The translations under genes and the position numbers were made by a program. From the NCBI RefSeq assembly GCF_047971885.1, contig NZ_JBKEAE010000204.1, positions 1 to 46,548 on the forward strand: 46,548 nt of DNA, read 5' to 3'. Below, in pieces: positions 7,881 through 16,740 of the stretch. The notes below the pieces were generated by a model. That model was not told the origin of the DNA and searched no databases. It saw only the letters and a list, made by a program, of their open reading frames with translations. The DNA is from Tropicimonas sp047971885 (GTDB lineage Bacteria > Pseudomonadota > Alphaproteobacteria > Rhodobacterales > Rhodobacteraceae). The first letter of the stretch is position 1. Each line of letters opens with the position of its first letter.

Positions 7881-9659
7881 TCAGAGCGACCAGATCAGCG
7901 GGATCAGCGCCGAGGCCAGAATGCCGATGGACAGGTTCAGCGGGATGCCGACCTTGAGAAAATCCGAAAAGCGATATCCGCCCGGACCGTAAACCATCAT
8001 GTTGGTCTGATAGCCGATGGGGGTGGCGAAGCTGGCCGAAGCCGCGATCATGACCGCAATCGCGAATGGCCGGGGATCGTAGCCGAGCGCATGGGCCACT
8101 CCGATCGCGATCGGCGTCACCACTACCGCAACCGCGTTGTTCGATACCAGTTCGGTCAGCACCGAGGTCAGCAGATAGATCGCCCAGATGGCAAGGAACG
8201 GCGGCAGCGCCGTCAGGACCGGCGTCACCGCGTTGACGATAAGCTGCACCGCCCCCGAGGCATCGAGCGCCGCCCCCACCGCCAGCATCGAGAAGATCAG
8301 CGCCAGAAGCCGCCCCTCGACAAACGAAAACGCCTCGTCCGCGTCGATGCAGCGGGTTACCAGCACCAGCGCCACCGACAGAAAGGAGAGCAGCAGGATC
8401 GGCGCAACCCCGAAGGCGGCAAGCACCACGATGCCGATCAGCGCCGCAATGGCGATCGGTGCCTTTTCGCGCCGGAAGGCGCGGGCCGACGGGCGCGAGA
8501 TATCGACCAGCCCCATATCGGCCGCCAGCCGCTGGATGTCTTCGGGCGCCCCTTCCAGCAGCAGCGTGTCGCCGACCCGGACCACCAGATCGTCGAGTTG
8601 CCGGCCGATGTTCTGGTTGCGGCGATGCACGGCCAGCGGATAGACACCGTAGCGCCGCCGCAGGCGCAGCGCGCCCAGCGTCTGCCCGACCATCCGCGCC
8701 CCGGGCGAGATCAGCACCTCGACCGTTTCGGTCCGCACCGAACTCAGCTTGTCGACCGAGCGCAGGTTCCGGTTCTCCTGAAGGCTCAGAAGCTCGGCCA
8801 TCCGTGTACGCAGAACCACCCTGTCGCCGGCTTCGAGCACCACCCCCGAAAGATCGCGCCGCAGCGAGGCGTCGCCGCGCAGCACGTCTATCAGCCGAAC
8901 GCCGTCGCGCCGGAACTGGTCGACCTCAAGCACCGGCTGGCCGATCAGGTTCGATTCCTCGGGGATGGCGAGCTCGGTGAAAAACTTCATTCCGGCCCGG
9001 TTCTGCAACAGGTCGGTCATCGAATCGCGCTCGGGCAGCAGGCGGGGGGCGACAAAGCGCAGATAGAGCATGCCCCAGGCGACGACAAAGATCGCCAGCG
9101 GCGTGACCTCGAAAATACTGAACGGCGCCAGCCCGTTGGCCCGCGCCACACCATCGACCAGCAGGTTGGTCGAGGTGCCGATCAGGGTCAGCGTGCCGCC
9201 GAGGATCGCCGCATAGCTGAGCGGGATCAGCATTTTCGAGGCAGGCTGCCCGATTGTCCGCGCGATCTGCACCACCACCGGGATCATCACCACCACAACC
9301 GGCGTGTTCGACACCACCGCCGAGGCCAGCACGACAAAGCCCATCATGGTGCCGATGGCGAGCCTGGGGTTGTGCTCGGCCTGCCGCTGCGCGACCGCGG
9401 TAAAGGAATCGAGCGCACCGGTGCGCACCAGCGCCCCCATGACGATGAACATCATCGCAATGGTCCACGGCGCCGGATTGGAAAGAACCCCCAGCGCCGT
9501 CTGGTAGGGCAGGATGCCGAGGATCAGCATGACGGCGGTGCCGAGGATGGCCACGACCTCGGCCGGAAAGGTCTCGCGCGCAAAAAGCGCGAACATCGCG
9601 CCGACGACGCCAAGCGCCAGAAACGCCTCCCCGGTCGGGCCGAGGTTCAGAAACTCCAT
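7881..9659 (-). CDS. SLC13/DASS-family anion permease with two RCK_C domains
   Basis: The 592-residue membrane protein has about five hydrophobic helices, a soluble middle (about residues 210-390) and a second membrane half. GTSTNLLVDG in the first half and SNNAVAVVVTPIAI in the second are the paired S-N-x substrate/sodium motifs of divalent-anion sodium symporters. The soluble insert holds two TrkA-C/RCK_C-like repeats (e.g. GDRVVLRTRM and GDTLLLEGAP). Members with this layout carry sulfate, C4-dicarboxylates or related anions; the substrate cannot be told here. It is last in the minus-strand run mgtE, cyclo-ligase, YmdB, transporter, 73 bases after the YmdB stop. Confidence 0.9.
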   Translation of the reverse strand: MEFLNLGPTGEAFLALGVVGAMFALFARETFPAEVVAILGTAVMLILGILPYQTALGVLSNPAPWTIAMMFIVMGALVRTGALDSFTAVAQRQAEHNPRLAIGTMMGFVVLASAVVSNTPVVVVMIPVVVQIARTIGQPASKMLIPLSYAAILGGTLTLIGTSTNLLVDGVARANGLAPFSIFEVTPLAIFVVAWGMLYLRFVAPRLLPERDSMTDLLQNRAGMKFFTELAIPEESNLIGQPVLEVDQFRRDGVRLIDVLRGDASLRRDLSGVVLEAGDRVVLRTRMAELLSLQENRNLRSVDKLSSVRTETVEVLISPGARMVGQTLGALRLRRRYGVYPLAVHRRNQNIGRQLDDLVVRVGDTLLLEGAPEDIQRLAADMGLVDISRPSARAFRREKAPIAIAALIGIVVLAAFGVAPILLLSFLSVALVLVTRCIDADEAFSFVEGRLLALIFSMLAVGAALDASGAVQLIVNAVTPVLTALPPFLAIWAIYLLTSVLTELVSNNAVAVVVTPIAIGVAHALGYDPRPFAIAVMIAASASFATPIGYQTNMMVYGPGGYRFSDFLKVGIPLNLSIGILASALIPLIWSL

Positions 9660-9732
9660 CGAATGTCCTGCGTCTGTTGCGGTTCTTCAGAGTAGCGCCT
9701 GACGAAAACGGCGCAAGCCTTCGTTCGCGGCG

Positions 9733-10545
9733 TCACGGGGCCGAAAACTCCAGCCGCCCGCCCTGCCGTATCATCCGCACCCGCGTCGCCGCGCCGGTGC
9801 GGTCGTCGGTTTCGACGAACAGTCCCGAAACCGTCGCCTCGCCTGCGGCGGGGGTGAACCGCTCCTTCGGCATGCCGGTGACGAAGCGGCGCATGGGTTC
9901 GGTCTTTTCCATCCCGATCACGCTGTTGTAATCGCCGCACATGCCGGCATCGGTCTGATAGGCCGTACCCTTCGGCAATATCTGCGCGTCGGCGGTGGGA
10001 ATGTGGGTATGGGTGCCGACCACGACGCTGGCGCGGCCGTCGCAGTAATGGCCCATGCCCATCTTCTCGCTCGTCGCCTCGCAATGCATGTCGATCAGGC
10101 TGGCCGCAACCATGCCGCCGCGCGGGTGGGCGCGCAGCACGGAATCGACGGCCGAAAACGGATCGGCGAAGGGGCGTTTCATGAAGACCTGCCCCAGCAC
10201 CTGCGCCACCAGCACCTTGCGCCCGCCGGTCACGGTAAACACCGCCGCGCCCCGGCCCGGCGCCTCGCTGGCATAGTTGAGCGGGCGCAGGATGCGCGGC
10301 TCCTGTTCGATGAACTGCAGCATATCGCGCTGATCGAAGGCATGATCGCCCAGGGTCACGCAATCGGCGCCGGCCTCGAGCAGTGCCCTGGCATGCGCCG
10401 CCGAAAGACCCATGCCGTTCGAGGCGTTCTCTCCGTTGACCACGATGAAATCGAGCGCCCAGTCGCGGCGCATCTCGGGCAGGCGCGCCGTAACCGCCGC
10501 GCGGCCGGCCCGCCCCATCACATCCCCCAGGAACAGAAGCTTCAT
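9733..10545 (-). CDS. TIGR00282/YmdB-family metallophosphoesterase
   Basis: A 270-residue protein of the YmdB family. Metal-binding motifs seen are LGDVMGRAG at the N-terminus, VVNGENASNG, TLGDHAFD and VGTHTHIPTAD. In Bacillus the family member has 2',3'-cyclic-AMP phosphodiesterase activity and affects gene expression and biofilm; the role in alphaproteobacteria is not settled. The usual G-N-H signature reads G-D-H here, a variant I believe is common in this lineage. It starts nine bases after the stop of the cyclo-ligase gene, so the two are co-transcribed. Confidence 0.9.
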   Translation of the reverse strand: MKLLFLGDVMGRAGRAAVTARLPEMRRDWALDFIVVNGENASNGMGLSAAHARALLEAGADCVTLGDHAFDQRDMLQFIEQEPRILRPLNYASEAPGRGAAVFTVTGGRKVLVAQVLGQVFMKRPFADPFSAVDSVLRAHPRGGMVAASLIDMHCEATSEKMGMGHYCDGRASVVVGTHTHIPTADAQILPKGTAYQTDAGMCGDYNSVIGMEKTEPMRRFVTGMPKERFTPAAGEATVSGLFVETDDRTGAATRVRMIRQGGRLEFSAP

Positions 10546-10554
10546 GCGATTGCC

Positions 10555-11151
10555 CTAGTCTCCCCGCGTCCGCTCGGCAAGCCCGCATCGCGCCGGGCGG
10601 AGCGGCCCGCGCTCCGTCACGATCTCGTCGAGCGGCTGGTCGGTGGGCTCGCGCGGCAGCTCGCCCGCCCGCTGTGCCGCATAGGCGAACCCCACCGCCC
10701 GCACAGGCCCCGCCGCACGCAGGCGTTCGAGTGTCCGGTCATAGAACCCGCCGCCATAGCCCAGCCGGCCGAGGGTGTCGTCGAATGCCACCATCGGGAC
10801 GATCAGCACCTCGGGCCGAAGCTCCGCCCCGTCCTCCGGCACCATCACGCCAAAGGCCCCCGCGACCAGCGCACAGCCGGGGTGCCATTCGCGAAAGGCC
10901 AGCGGCAGGCCGGAACCGGCGATCACCGGAACACAGACCCGGTTGTGCCGCCGGAGCGCGCGCATCGCCGGCACCGGGTCGGCCTCGCTGCGGATGGGCA
11001 GGTAGCCCGCCACCACCTTGCCGCGCAGATCGGCAAGGTGCGCCGCCAGCGCAGCCGCAGCCTCAGCCCGGGTCCCGAGTTCCGCATTTGCCGCATCCCG
11101 CAGCGCCAGCATCCGTTTGCGGGTTGCCGCCTTTTGTTGCGCGACGCTCAA
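10555..11151 (-). CDS. 5-formyltetrahydrofolate cyclo-ligase
   Basis: A 198-residue enzyme converting 5-formyl-THF and ATP to 5,10-methenyl-THF. The nucleotide/folate motif LGYGGGFYDRTL is clear, and the N-terminal KAATRKRMLALRD matches the family's basic helix. I chose the TTG at 11151, which overlaps the mgtE stop (TTGA), because it restores the full N-terminal helix; the first ATG (11109) would cut into it. A TTG start with no strong ribosome site points to translational coupling with mgtE. Expression therefore probably follows mgtE. Confidence 0.88.
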   Translation of the reverse strand: MSVAQQKAATRKRMLALRDAANAELGTRAEAAAALAAHLADLRGKVVAGYLPIRSEADPVPAMRALRRHNRVCVPVIAGSGLPLAFREWHPGCALVAGAFGVMVPEDGAELRPEVLIVPMVAFDDTLGRLGYGGGFYDRTLERLRAAGPVRAVGFAYAAQRAGELPREPTDQPLDEIVTERGPLRPARCGLAERTRGD

Positions 11152-12536
11152 ATCAGCACCACCGAAGCCAGCCCGAGAAAGGCGAAGAACCCGACGACAT
11201 CGGTCACGGTGGTCACGAACGTTCCCGAGGCAAGCGCGGGATCGACACCCATCCTTTCCAGCGTGACCGGCACCAATATGCCCGCAAGCGCGGCCACGGC
11301 GAGGTTCACGATCATTGCCAGCGCGATGACAACCCCGATCATAGACGAGCCAAACCAGACCAGCGCGACCAGCCCCATGACCACGGCAAAGACCAGCCCG
11401 TTCAGAATGCCCACCACCAGTTCGCGCCCGACGACCCGCCAGACGTTGGACCCCGTCAGGTCCTTGGTGGCGATTGCCCGGACGGCGACGGTCAGCGACT
11501 GGGTGCCGGCATTGCCCCCCATCGAGGCGACGATCGGCATCAGGACGGCGAGCGCCACCACCTTTTCGATCACGCCCTCGAACTGCGCGATCACCAGCGA
11601 TGCCAGAATGGCGGTGGCAAGGTTGACGGCCAGCCACGGCAGGCGGAGCTTGGCGGTCTCGGTCGCCGAGTCGCTCAGGCTCGATTCCTCGGCCACACCG
11701 GCCAGCAGCAGGATATCCTCCTCGTGCTCGTCATCCAGAACCGCCATCGCATCGTCGATGGTGATGACACCGACCAGCCGGTCGTCGGCGTCGACCACGG
11801 GCACCGAGATCAGGTGGTACTGGTTGAAAAGATAGGCGACCTCGGATTCCTCCAGATCGACCCGCACGGTGCGAAAGGAATGTTCGGTAATATCGCGTAA
11901 CGGTGTCGACCGGCGCGACGCAAGCAGCTTGCCCAGCGTCACATAGCCGACCGGCGTCATCGTCGGATCGACCAGAATGATGTGATAGAACTGGTCGGGC
12001 AGTTCCTTGTCCTCGACACGCAGGAAATCGATCGCCTGCCCCACCGTCCAGTGTTCGGGGGCGGTGACCACCTCGCGCTGCATCAGCCGGCCGGCGGAAT
12101 ACTCCGGATAGCTCAGCGCCCGTTCGACGGCGAGCCGCTCGGCCGCCGGCAGCGCATCGAGCACCGCCTCCTTGCGGTCTTCCTCCAGATCCTCGACCAG
12201 ATCGACGATATCGTCCGATTCGAGGTCGAGCACCGCCTCGCTCAGCACCGAATCGGGCAATGCGTCGATCACCTCGGCGCGGATCCCCTCGTCGAGTTCA
12301 GAAAGAACCTCGCCGTCGATGTCGCGGCCCCAGAAACGGAGCAGCTGCTGGCGTGTCCGGTCGCCTACCTGTTCCAGAACGTCGGCGATATCGGCCGGGT
12401 GCAACTGATCGAACAGATGGCCAAGCCGCGCCCCGTCGCCGGCATCGAGCGCCAGCAGGATCTCCTGCATACGCTCGCGCCGCAGGGCATCGCTGTCGTC
12501 TTCGCGACTTGCGGCTTCCGGCGTCTCGTCAGCCAT
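11148..12536 (-). CDS. mgtE: Magnesium transporter MgtE
   Basis: A 462-residue protein starting at the ATG that follows GGAGGG. It has the full MgtE plan: an N-terminal superhelical domain (about 25-125) rich in L-x-x-L-H-P-A-D-I-A-D-V-L type repeats, a paired CBS domain region (about 130-270) including DDRLVGVITIDDAM, and five C-terminal membrane helices. The pore elements GGNAGTQSLTVAVRA and TDVVGFFAFLG, the latter bearing the Asp that binds Mg2+ in the Thermus protein, are present. Family knowledge says that Mg2+ binding to the cytosolic domains closes the channel. It leads a four-gene minus-strand run and diverges from guaD. Confidence 0.94.
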   Translation of the reverse strand: MADETPEAASREDDSDALRRERMQEILLALDAGDGARLGHLFDQLHPADIADVLEQVGDRTRQQLLRFWGRDIDGEVLSELDEGIRAEVIDALPDSVLSEAVLDLESDDIVDLVEDLEEDRKEAVLDALPAAERLAVERALSYPEYSAGRLMQREVVTAPEHWTVGQAIDFLRVEDKELPDQFYHIILVDPTMTPVGYVTLGKLLASRRSTPLRDITEHSFRTVRVDLEESEVAYLFNQYHLISVPVVDADDRLVGVITIDDAMAVLDDEHEEDILLLAGVAEESSLSDSATETAKLRLPWLAVNLATAILASLVIAQFEGVIEKVVALAVLMPIVASMGGNAGTQSLTVAVRAIATKDLTGSNVWRVVGRELVVGILNGLVFAVVMGLVALVWFGSSMIGVVIALAMIVNLAVAALAGILVPVTLERMGVDPALASGTFVTTVTDVVGFFAFLGLASVVLI

Positions 12537-12605
12537 TCGATGCCCTCCGGTCTGGTTCGGCGGCAGAATAGGCAACCGGCCGCCCGGCGCAACCGCCGAT
12601 GGCTG

Positions 12606-12634
12606 TTGCCGCGAATCTTGCCGCCTCCTAGGCT
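12606..12634 (+). promoter_or_regulatory. Likely guaD promoter giving a leaderless transcript
   Basis: TTGCCG (12606-12611) and TAGGCT (12629-12634) are separated by exactly 17 bases. Transcription would start six to seven bases later, at or next to the A of the guaD ATG at 12641. There is no room for a ribosome-binding site. Confidence 0.55.
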
Positions 12635-12640
12635 GGCGGC

Positions 12641-14008
12641 ATGACCGATACAGCGACGCTCATTCTGGGCCAGACCCTCGACATTCACACCAACCCCTTC
12701 GAGGTCGCCCCCGAAGACGCAACCGTCTTCCGCCGGCAAGGCGCTATTCTGGTCCGCGACGGCCGGATATCCGGGCACGGCGATGCCGAGACGCTGCGCA
12801 ACGCCCATCCCGAAGCCCGCATCCAGGATCACGGCAAGTGTCTCATCCTGCCCGGCTTTGTCGATGCCCACGCGCATTACGCCCAGACGGCGATCATCGC
12901 CTCATGGGGCAAGCGGCTGATCGACTGGCTGAACGACTACACCTTTCCCGAAGAGATGCGCTTTGGCGATCCCGATTACGCAACGGCGATGGCCGGGCGC
13001 TATCTCGACCTGCTGATCGCCCATGGCACGACCTCGGTGGCGAGTTTCTGCACCATCCATCCGGTATCGGTCGACGCGATCTTTGCCGCCGCCGAAACGC
13101 GGGGCATGGCCATCGCTGCCGGCAAGACCTGCATGGACCGCAACGCGCCCGACGGTCTGCGCGACGATGCCCGCTCGGCCTATGACCAGAGCAAGGCATT
13201 GCTGGCGCACTGGCACGGGCGCCGCCGCGCCACCTATGCGATCACACCGCGGTTTTCGCCCACTTCCTCACCCGAACAACTCGAAGCGCTGGGGGCGCTG
13301 TGGGCGGAACATCCCGACTGTCTGATGCAGACCCATCTGAGCGAGCAGACCGAAGAGATTGCCTGGGTTCGCGAGCTTTTCCCCGGCGCGCACGACTATC
13401 TGGACACCTACGAGGCGCACGGCCTGCTGCAACCCGGCGCGTTGTTCGGCCATGCGATCTGGCTGACCGACAACGAACGCGCCCGCATTCGCGATCGCGG
13501 CGCGGCGCTGATTCACTGTCCGACATCGAACACCTTCATCGGCTCGGGGCTGTTCGATACCGCGCGCGCCATGGGCGAAGGTCAGATCGTCGGGCTGGCC
13601 ACCGATACCGGGGGCGGATCGTCGTTCTCGATGCTGCGCACCATGGCCACCGCCTATGAGGTCGGGCAGTTGACCGGGCACGCGCTGCACCCGGCACAAC
13701 TGCTGTGGCTGGCGACTGCCGGCTCGGCCCGCGCCATGCGCATGGAAGACAGGATCGGCGGCCTCGCGCCGGGTTCGGACGCCGATCTCGTGGTGCTCGA
13801 TCTCGCATCGACACCGGCGATCGCGCAAAGGTACGCGCGCGCGGAGAGCATCTGGGAGAGCGTTTTCCCAACGATCATGATGGGGGATGACCGCGCCATC
13901 CGGTCGGTCTATATCGCCGGCCGCCGCTTCGATCCGCGCTGCGGCGAAGACGAACCCGGCCACAGCCGGCCGCTCAACCCGCTGATTGCGGAATCGCTGG
14001 GGCTGTGA
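12641..14008 (+). CDS. guaD: Guanine deaminase
   Basis: A 455-residue amidohydrolase converting guanine to xanthine. The metal ligands H77 and H79 are in PGFVDAHAHYAQ, further ligands in QTHLSEQ and LFGHAIWL, and the metal Asp in GLATDTGGGSSFSML. The CPTSNTFIGSG segment is typical of guanine deaminases. The C-terminal beta-sandwich ends in RSVYIAGRRF. The ATG lies seven bases after a TAGGCT box, so the mRNA is probably leaderless. No other purine-degradation gene is adjacent. The gene is followed by an interspersed repeat. Confidence 0.93.
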   Translation: MTDTATLILGQTLDIHTNPFEVAPEDATVFRRQGAILVRDGRISGHGDAETLRNAHPEARIQDHGKCLILPGFVDAHAHYAQTAIIASWGKRLIDWLNDYTFPEEMRFGDPDYATAMAGRYLDLLIAHGTTSVASFCTIHPVSVDAIFAAAETRGMAIAAGKTCMDRNAPDGLRDDARSAYDQSKALLAHWHGRRRATYAITPRFSPTSSPEQLEALGALWAEHPDCLMQTHLSEQTEEIAWVRELFPGAHDYLDTYEAHGLLQPGALFGHAIWLTDNERARIRDRGAALIHCPTSNTFIGSGLFDTARAMGEGQIVGLATDTGGGSSFSMLRTMATAYEVGQLTGHALHPAQLLWLATAGSARAMRMEDRIGGLAPGSDADLVVLDLASTPAIAQRYARAESIWESVFPTIMMGDDRAIRSVYIAGRRFDPRCGEDEPGHSRPLNPLIAESLGL

Positions 14009-14031
14009 TGCGGATCGCCGCACAGGATGCG

Positions 14032-14095
14032 CACCCGGGCGCGGAACGGCCGAAGGCCGCCGCGCCAGCGCATGGCCATTCCCGCGGCCAGGCGC
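14032..14095 (-). repeat. Interspersed GC-rich repeat, copy 1
   Basis: Sixty-four bases that, reverse-complemented, match 38474-38539 with only a few substitutions and one 2-base indel. The element contains an imperfect hairpin around the shared core GGCCGCGGGAA. It sits between the convergent guaD and hisN genes and carries no believable gene. I infer a REP-like interspersed element. Confidence 0.75.
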
Positions 14096-14142
14096 CGACG
14101 GGGTTCGTACTTCATCGAGACGGCAGTTTCGTTCGCAAAGCC

Positions 14143-14158
14143 GCCACCCATGGGTGGC
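14143..14158. repeat. Perfect 16-bp palindrome
   Basis: GCCACCCATGGGTGGC is its own reverse complement. It lies 50 bases before the hisN stop, next to repeat copy 1, between convergent genes. It may form a cruciform or act as a weak bidirectional terminator; no U-tract is present. Confidence 0.5.
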
Positions 14159-14207
14159 AAGCGCATCGAAGGCGTATCCAGTGGAATGTGCCCGATATGC
14201 GCCCGGT

Positions 14208-15038
14208 TCAGGCGCTGTAAAGCAGGGCCAGTGCCTCGTCATGGATCGAGCGGTTTGCCGCCGCGATCACCCGGCCTCCGCCATGTGCCGGGTCCCCGGC
14301 CCAGTTGGTCACGATGCCGCCGGCCGCTTCGATCACCGCGATAGGGGCGCAGATGTCATAGGGGTGCAGCCCGGCTTCGATCACCAGATCGATCTGGCCG
14401 AGGGCCAGAAGGCCATAGGCATAGCAATCCAGGCCGTAGCGGGTAAGCTGCGCCCGCCTCGACACCCGCTCGAAGGCGGCTCTCTCCTCGGGCGTTCCGA
14501 TCTCGGGGAATGTCGAGAACAGGATCGCGTCGTCGAGCGCGCGCGGCGCGCGCGTGGCGAGCGGCTGGCTTCCGTGCGGCCCCGAGAAACGCGAAAACCC
14601 GCGGCCGCCTTCCCAGCGCTCGCGCGTGTAGGGCTGGTCGATCACCCCGAGAATCGGCCCGTCGGAATCGGCGACCGCAATCAGCACACCCCAGGTCGGT
14701 GCGCCGGCCAGAAAGGCCCGGGTGCCGTCGACCGGATCGAGCACCCACGTATAGCCGCTGTTTCCGGCCGAGGCGCCCATCTCCTCGCCAAGTATCGCAT
14801 CGCCGGGCCGCCGCTCGGCCAGTATCGCGCGCATCGCGCGCTCGGCCGTGCGGTCGGCTTCGGTGACGGGATCGAACCCGGTCTCGTGCTTGTTGTCAGC
14901 GGCAAGCCCGGGCGCGCGGAAAAACGGAAGCGTCGCCTTGCGCGCCCCATCAGCAAGCGCCACCGCCGTTGCCCGCAATTCGGCAAATTCGGACGGCGAA
15001 ACGCGCGTCCCGCTTCGGGGGGCTATGGGCTCGGTCAT
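14208..15038 (-). CDS. hisN: Histidinol-phosphatase, inositol-monophosphatase family (HisN)
   Basis: A 276-residue Mg2+-dependent phosphatase. The metal motifs are G-E-E (E85, E86), DPVDGTRAF (D101, D104) and HPYDICAPIAVIEAAGG near the C-terminus. TWGVLIAVAD and the ALDDA element fit the HisN subfamily, which completes histidine synthesis in many alphaproteobacteria that lack a HisB phosphatase. An inositol-1-phosphatase role is the main alternative. The gene follows the XRE regulator gene by 69 bases on the same strand and may be read from the same promoter. Confidence 0.85.
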   Translation of the reverse strand: MTEPIAPRSGTRVSPSEFAELRATAVALADGARKATLPFFRAPGLAADNKHETGFDPVTEADRTAERAMRAILAERRPGDAILGEEMGASAGNSGYTWVLDPVDGTRAFLAGAPTWGVLIAVADSDGPILGVIDQPYTRERWEGGRGFSRFSGPHGSQPLATRAPRALDDAILFSTFPEIGTPEERAAFERVSRRAQLTRYGLDCYAYGLLALGQIDLVIEAGLHPYDICAPIAVIEAAGGIVTNWAGDPAHGGGRVIAAANRSIHDEALALLYSA

Positions 15039-15107
15039 GGCAGCCTCAGAGGGCAGGGTATCCGGCGGGTTGGCTCACCCTCGCGGTACCCTCCCCCGCC
15101 ATGTCGG

Positions 15108-15467
15108 TCAAGCCGCGTCGCTGAGCACGCGCGCCAGTTCGAACAGCCGCCGCCGCTGATTTTCCGGAATGGCATAATAGGACCGGACGAGTTCGAGCGC
15201 CTCCTTGTCCGAAAGAAGGTCGCCGACCGATGCAGCTGTAACCGCATCATCGGACAGGCCCTCGAAAAAGAAACCGATCGAAACATCGAGCGCTTCGGCA
15301 ATATCCCAAAGGCGCGATGCACTGATCCGGTTCATGCCGGTTTCGTATTTTTGAATCTGCTGAAACTTGATACCGACCTTGTCTGCCAGTTGCTGCTGGG
15401 TCATACCGATCAGCCAGCGGCGATGGCGGACTCGTTTCCCGACATGTACGTCAACGGGATGGGTCAT
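15108..15467 (-). CDS. XRE-family HTH regulator
   Basis: A 119-residue DNA-binding protein. The start is the ATG with AAGGAG six bases upstream; a longer frame to 15584 lacks both homology and ribosome site. Residues 8-64 form a lambda-repressor-like HTH (GMTQQQLADKVGIKFQQIQKYE), and residues 65-119 form a helical C-terminus for dimerisation. Proteins of this layout are common in Rhodobacterales and Rhizobiales. The adjacent 310 bases up to the divergent oxidoreductase are AT-rich for this genome (15570-15665), as expected for promoters, and include a CGTAAAC half-site (15597-15603) and GTTAAC. Target genes unknown. Confidence 0.88.
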   Translation of the reverse strand: MTHPVDVHVGKRVRHRRWLIGMTQQQLADKVGIKFQQIQKYETGMNRISASRLWDIAEALDVSIGFFFEGLSDDAVTAASVGDLLSDKEALELVRSYYAIPENQRRRLFELARVLSDAA

Positions 15468-15777
15468 AGGAACTCCTTGGGCTACGCTTTTGTGCCTTTT
15501 GCGGAGCATCGACACGCCGTCCAACAGACATGCGGGGCGGCAAATGCCCCGCTGCGCGTCTTGCTCCCTGGTTAAAAATTTCACTTCATAAAACGCCGTA
15601 AACGTTTGTTAACACTCCCCCCCAACGAAAGAAATAAAAATCTAACTCGCCTTTTGGATGTGTTGCCAGATTGAAAAACATGTGATAGCGCCGCGATTCG
15701 CAAAACCATGCAGGCCGGCGACGAATTTGCCCGGGCAAATCGCGCCGGACCTTGCGCACCAGAGGGGCAGAACCCAG

Positions 15778-16740
15778 ATGCGCGCCTTCCAGATTCAGGC
15801 ATTCGACAGGCCGGCCGGATTCTTTGACACCGAGTTGCCGCCACCCGCGGCGGGTGAGGTGCGGATTCGCGTCGCCGCCTGCGGCCTGAACTTCGCCGAT
15901 CTGCTGATGGCGCGCGGGCAGTATCAGGAACGCCCGCCCCTGCCCGTGACCCTGGGCATGGAAATGGCCGGAACGGTAGCGGCTGTCGGCCCCGGGACAA
16001 GCGGCCCGGAACCCGGCAGCCGGGTTGCAGCGTTCAACGGCATGGGCGGCCTGGCGGAAGAGGCGAACGTTGCCGCCGAACGCTGCGTGATCCTGCCGCA
16101 CGGCATGTCGTTCAGCGAGGGCGCGGCGTTTCAGGTCGCCTACGGCACCTCGCATCTCGCGCTCGATCACCGGGCACGCCTGCAACCGGGCGAGCGGCTG
16201 GTGGTGACGGGCGCGGCCGGCGGGGTCGGGCTGGCGGCGGTGGAAATCGGCGCGCTGATGGGCGCCGAGGTTGTGGCCATCGCGCGCGGCGGCGACAAGC
16301 TCGACATCGCGGCGCGGGCCGGTGCGACCCATCTGATCGACGCAGAATGCCCGGACATCCGCGAACGCATTCGTGCGCTCGGCGGGGCGGACGTTGTCTA
16401 TGAAACCATCGGCGGTGACCTGTTCGATACCTGTTTCCGCGCCACCAACCCGGAGGGGCGCATCCTGACCATCGGATTCGCCAGCGGCAGGCTGCCGCAG
16501 ATCGCGCCCAATCACCTGCTGGTAAAGAACCTGTCGGTGATCGGCCTCTACTGGGGCGGATATCTGAAATTCGCCCCCGGCGTGCTGACGGCATCGCTGC
16601 AAACGCTGTTCGCGTGGTACGCCGCCGGCAGGCTGCGCCCGCACATCAGCCACGAGGTGCCATTCGAGCGCACGGCCGAGGCGCTGGATCTGCTCAGGCT
16701 GCGGCGATCGGCGGGGAAGGTCGTGGTGACGATGCCGTAA
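15778..16740 (+). CDS. NADPH:quinone oxidoreductase-like MDR protein
   Basis: A 320-residue medium-chain dehydrogenase/reductase without zinc-binding cysteine clusters, hence the quinone-oxidoreductase branch. The GroES-like domain (1-120) starts MRAFQIQAFD; the nucleotide motif is TGAAGGVGLAAV (144-155), followed by a probable NADPH fold. G-A-G-G-G at 15762-15769 is the likely ribosome site; a longer frame back to 15658 is not conserved. Its 3' end overlaps that of the convergent LysR gene by 47 bases. Substrate unknown; acryloyl-CoA or quinone reduction are both seen in the family. Confidence 0.87.
   Translation: MRAFQIQAFDRPAGFFDTELPPPAAGEVRIRVAACGLNFADLLMARGQYQERPPLPVTLGMEMAGTVAAVGPGTSGPEPGSRVAAFNGMGGLAEEANVAAERCVILPHGMSFSEGAAFQVAYGTSHLALDHRARLQPGERLVVTGAAGGVGLAAVEIGALMGAEVVAIARGGDKLDIAARAGATHLIDAECPDIRERIRALGGADVVYETIGGDLFDTCFRATNPEGRILTIGFASGRLPQIAPNHLLVKNLSVIGLYWGGYLKFAPGVLTASLQTLFAWYAAGRLRPHISHEVPFERTAEALDLLRLRRSAGKVVVTMP

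Noticed and set aside
9677..9931. Small plus-strand frames opposite the YmdB gene
   Set aside because: They are shadows of the real gene on the other strand and lack ribosome sites.
13909..14166. Arg-rich minus-strand frame spanning repeat copy 1
   Set aside because: It is produced by the repeat read in one frame and overlaps the end of guaD; the same spurious sequence appears at the other copy.
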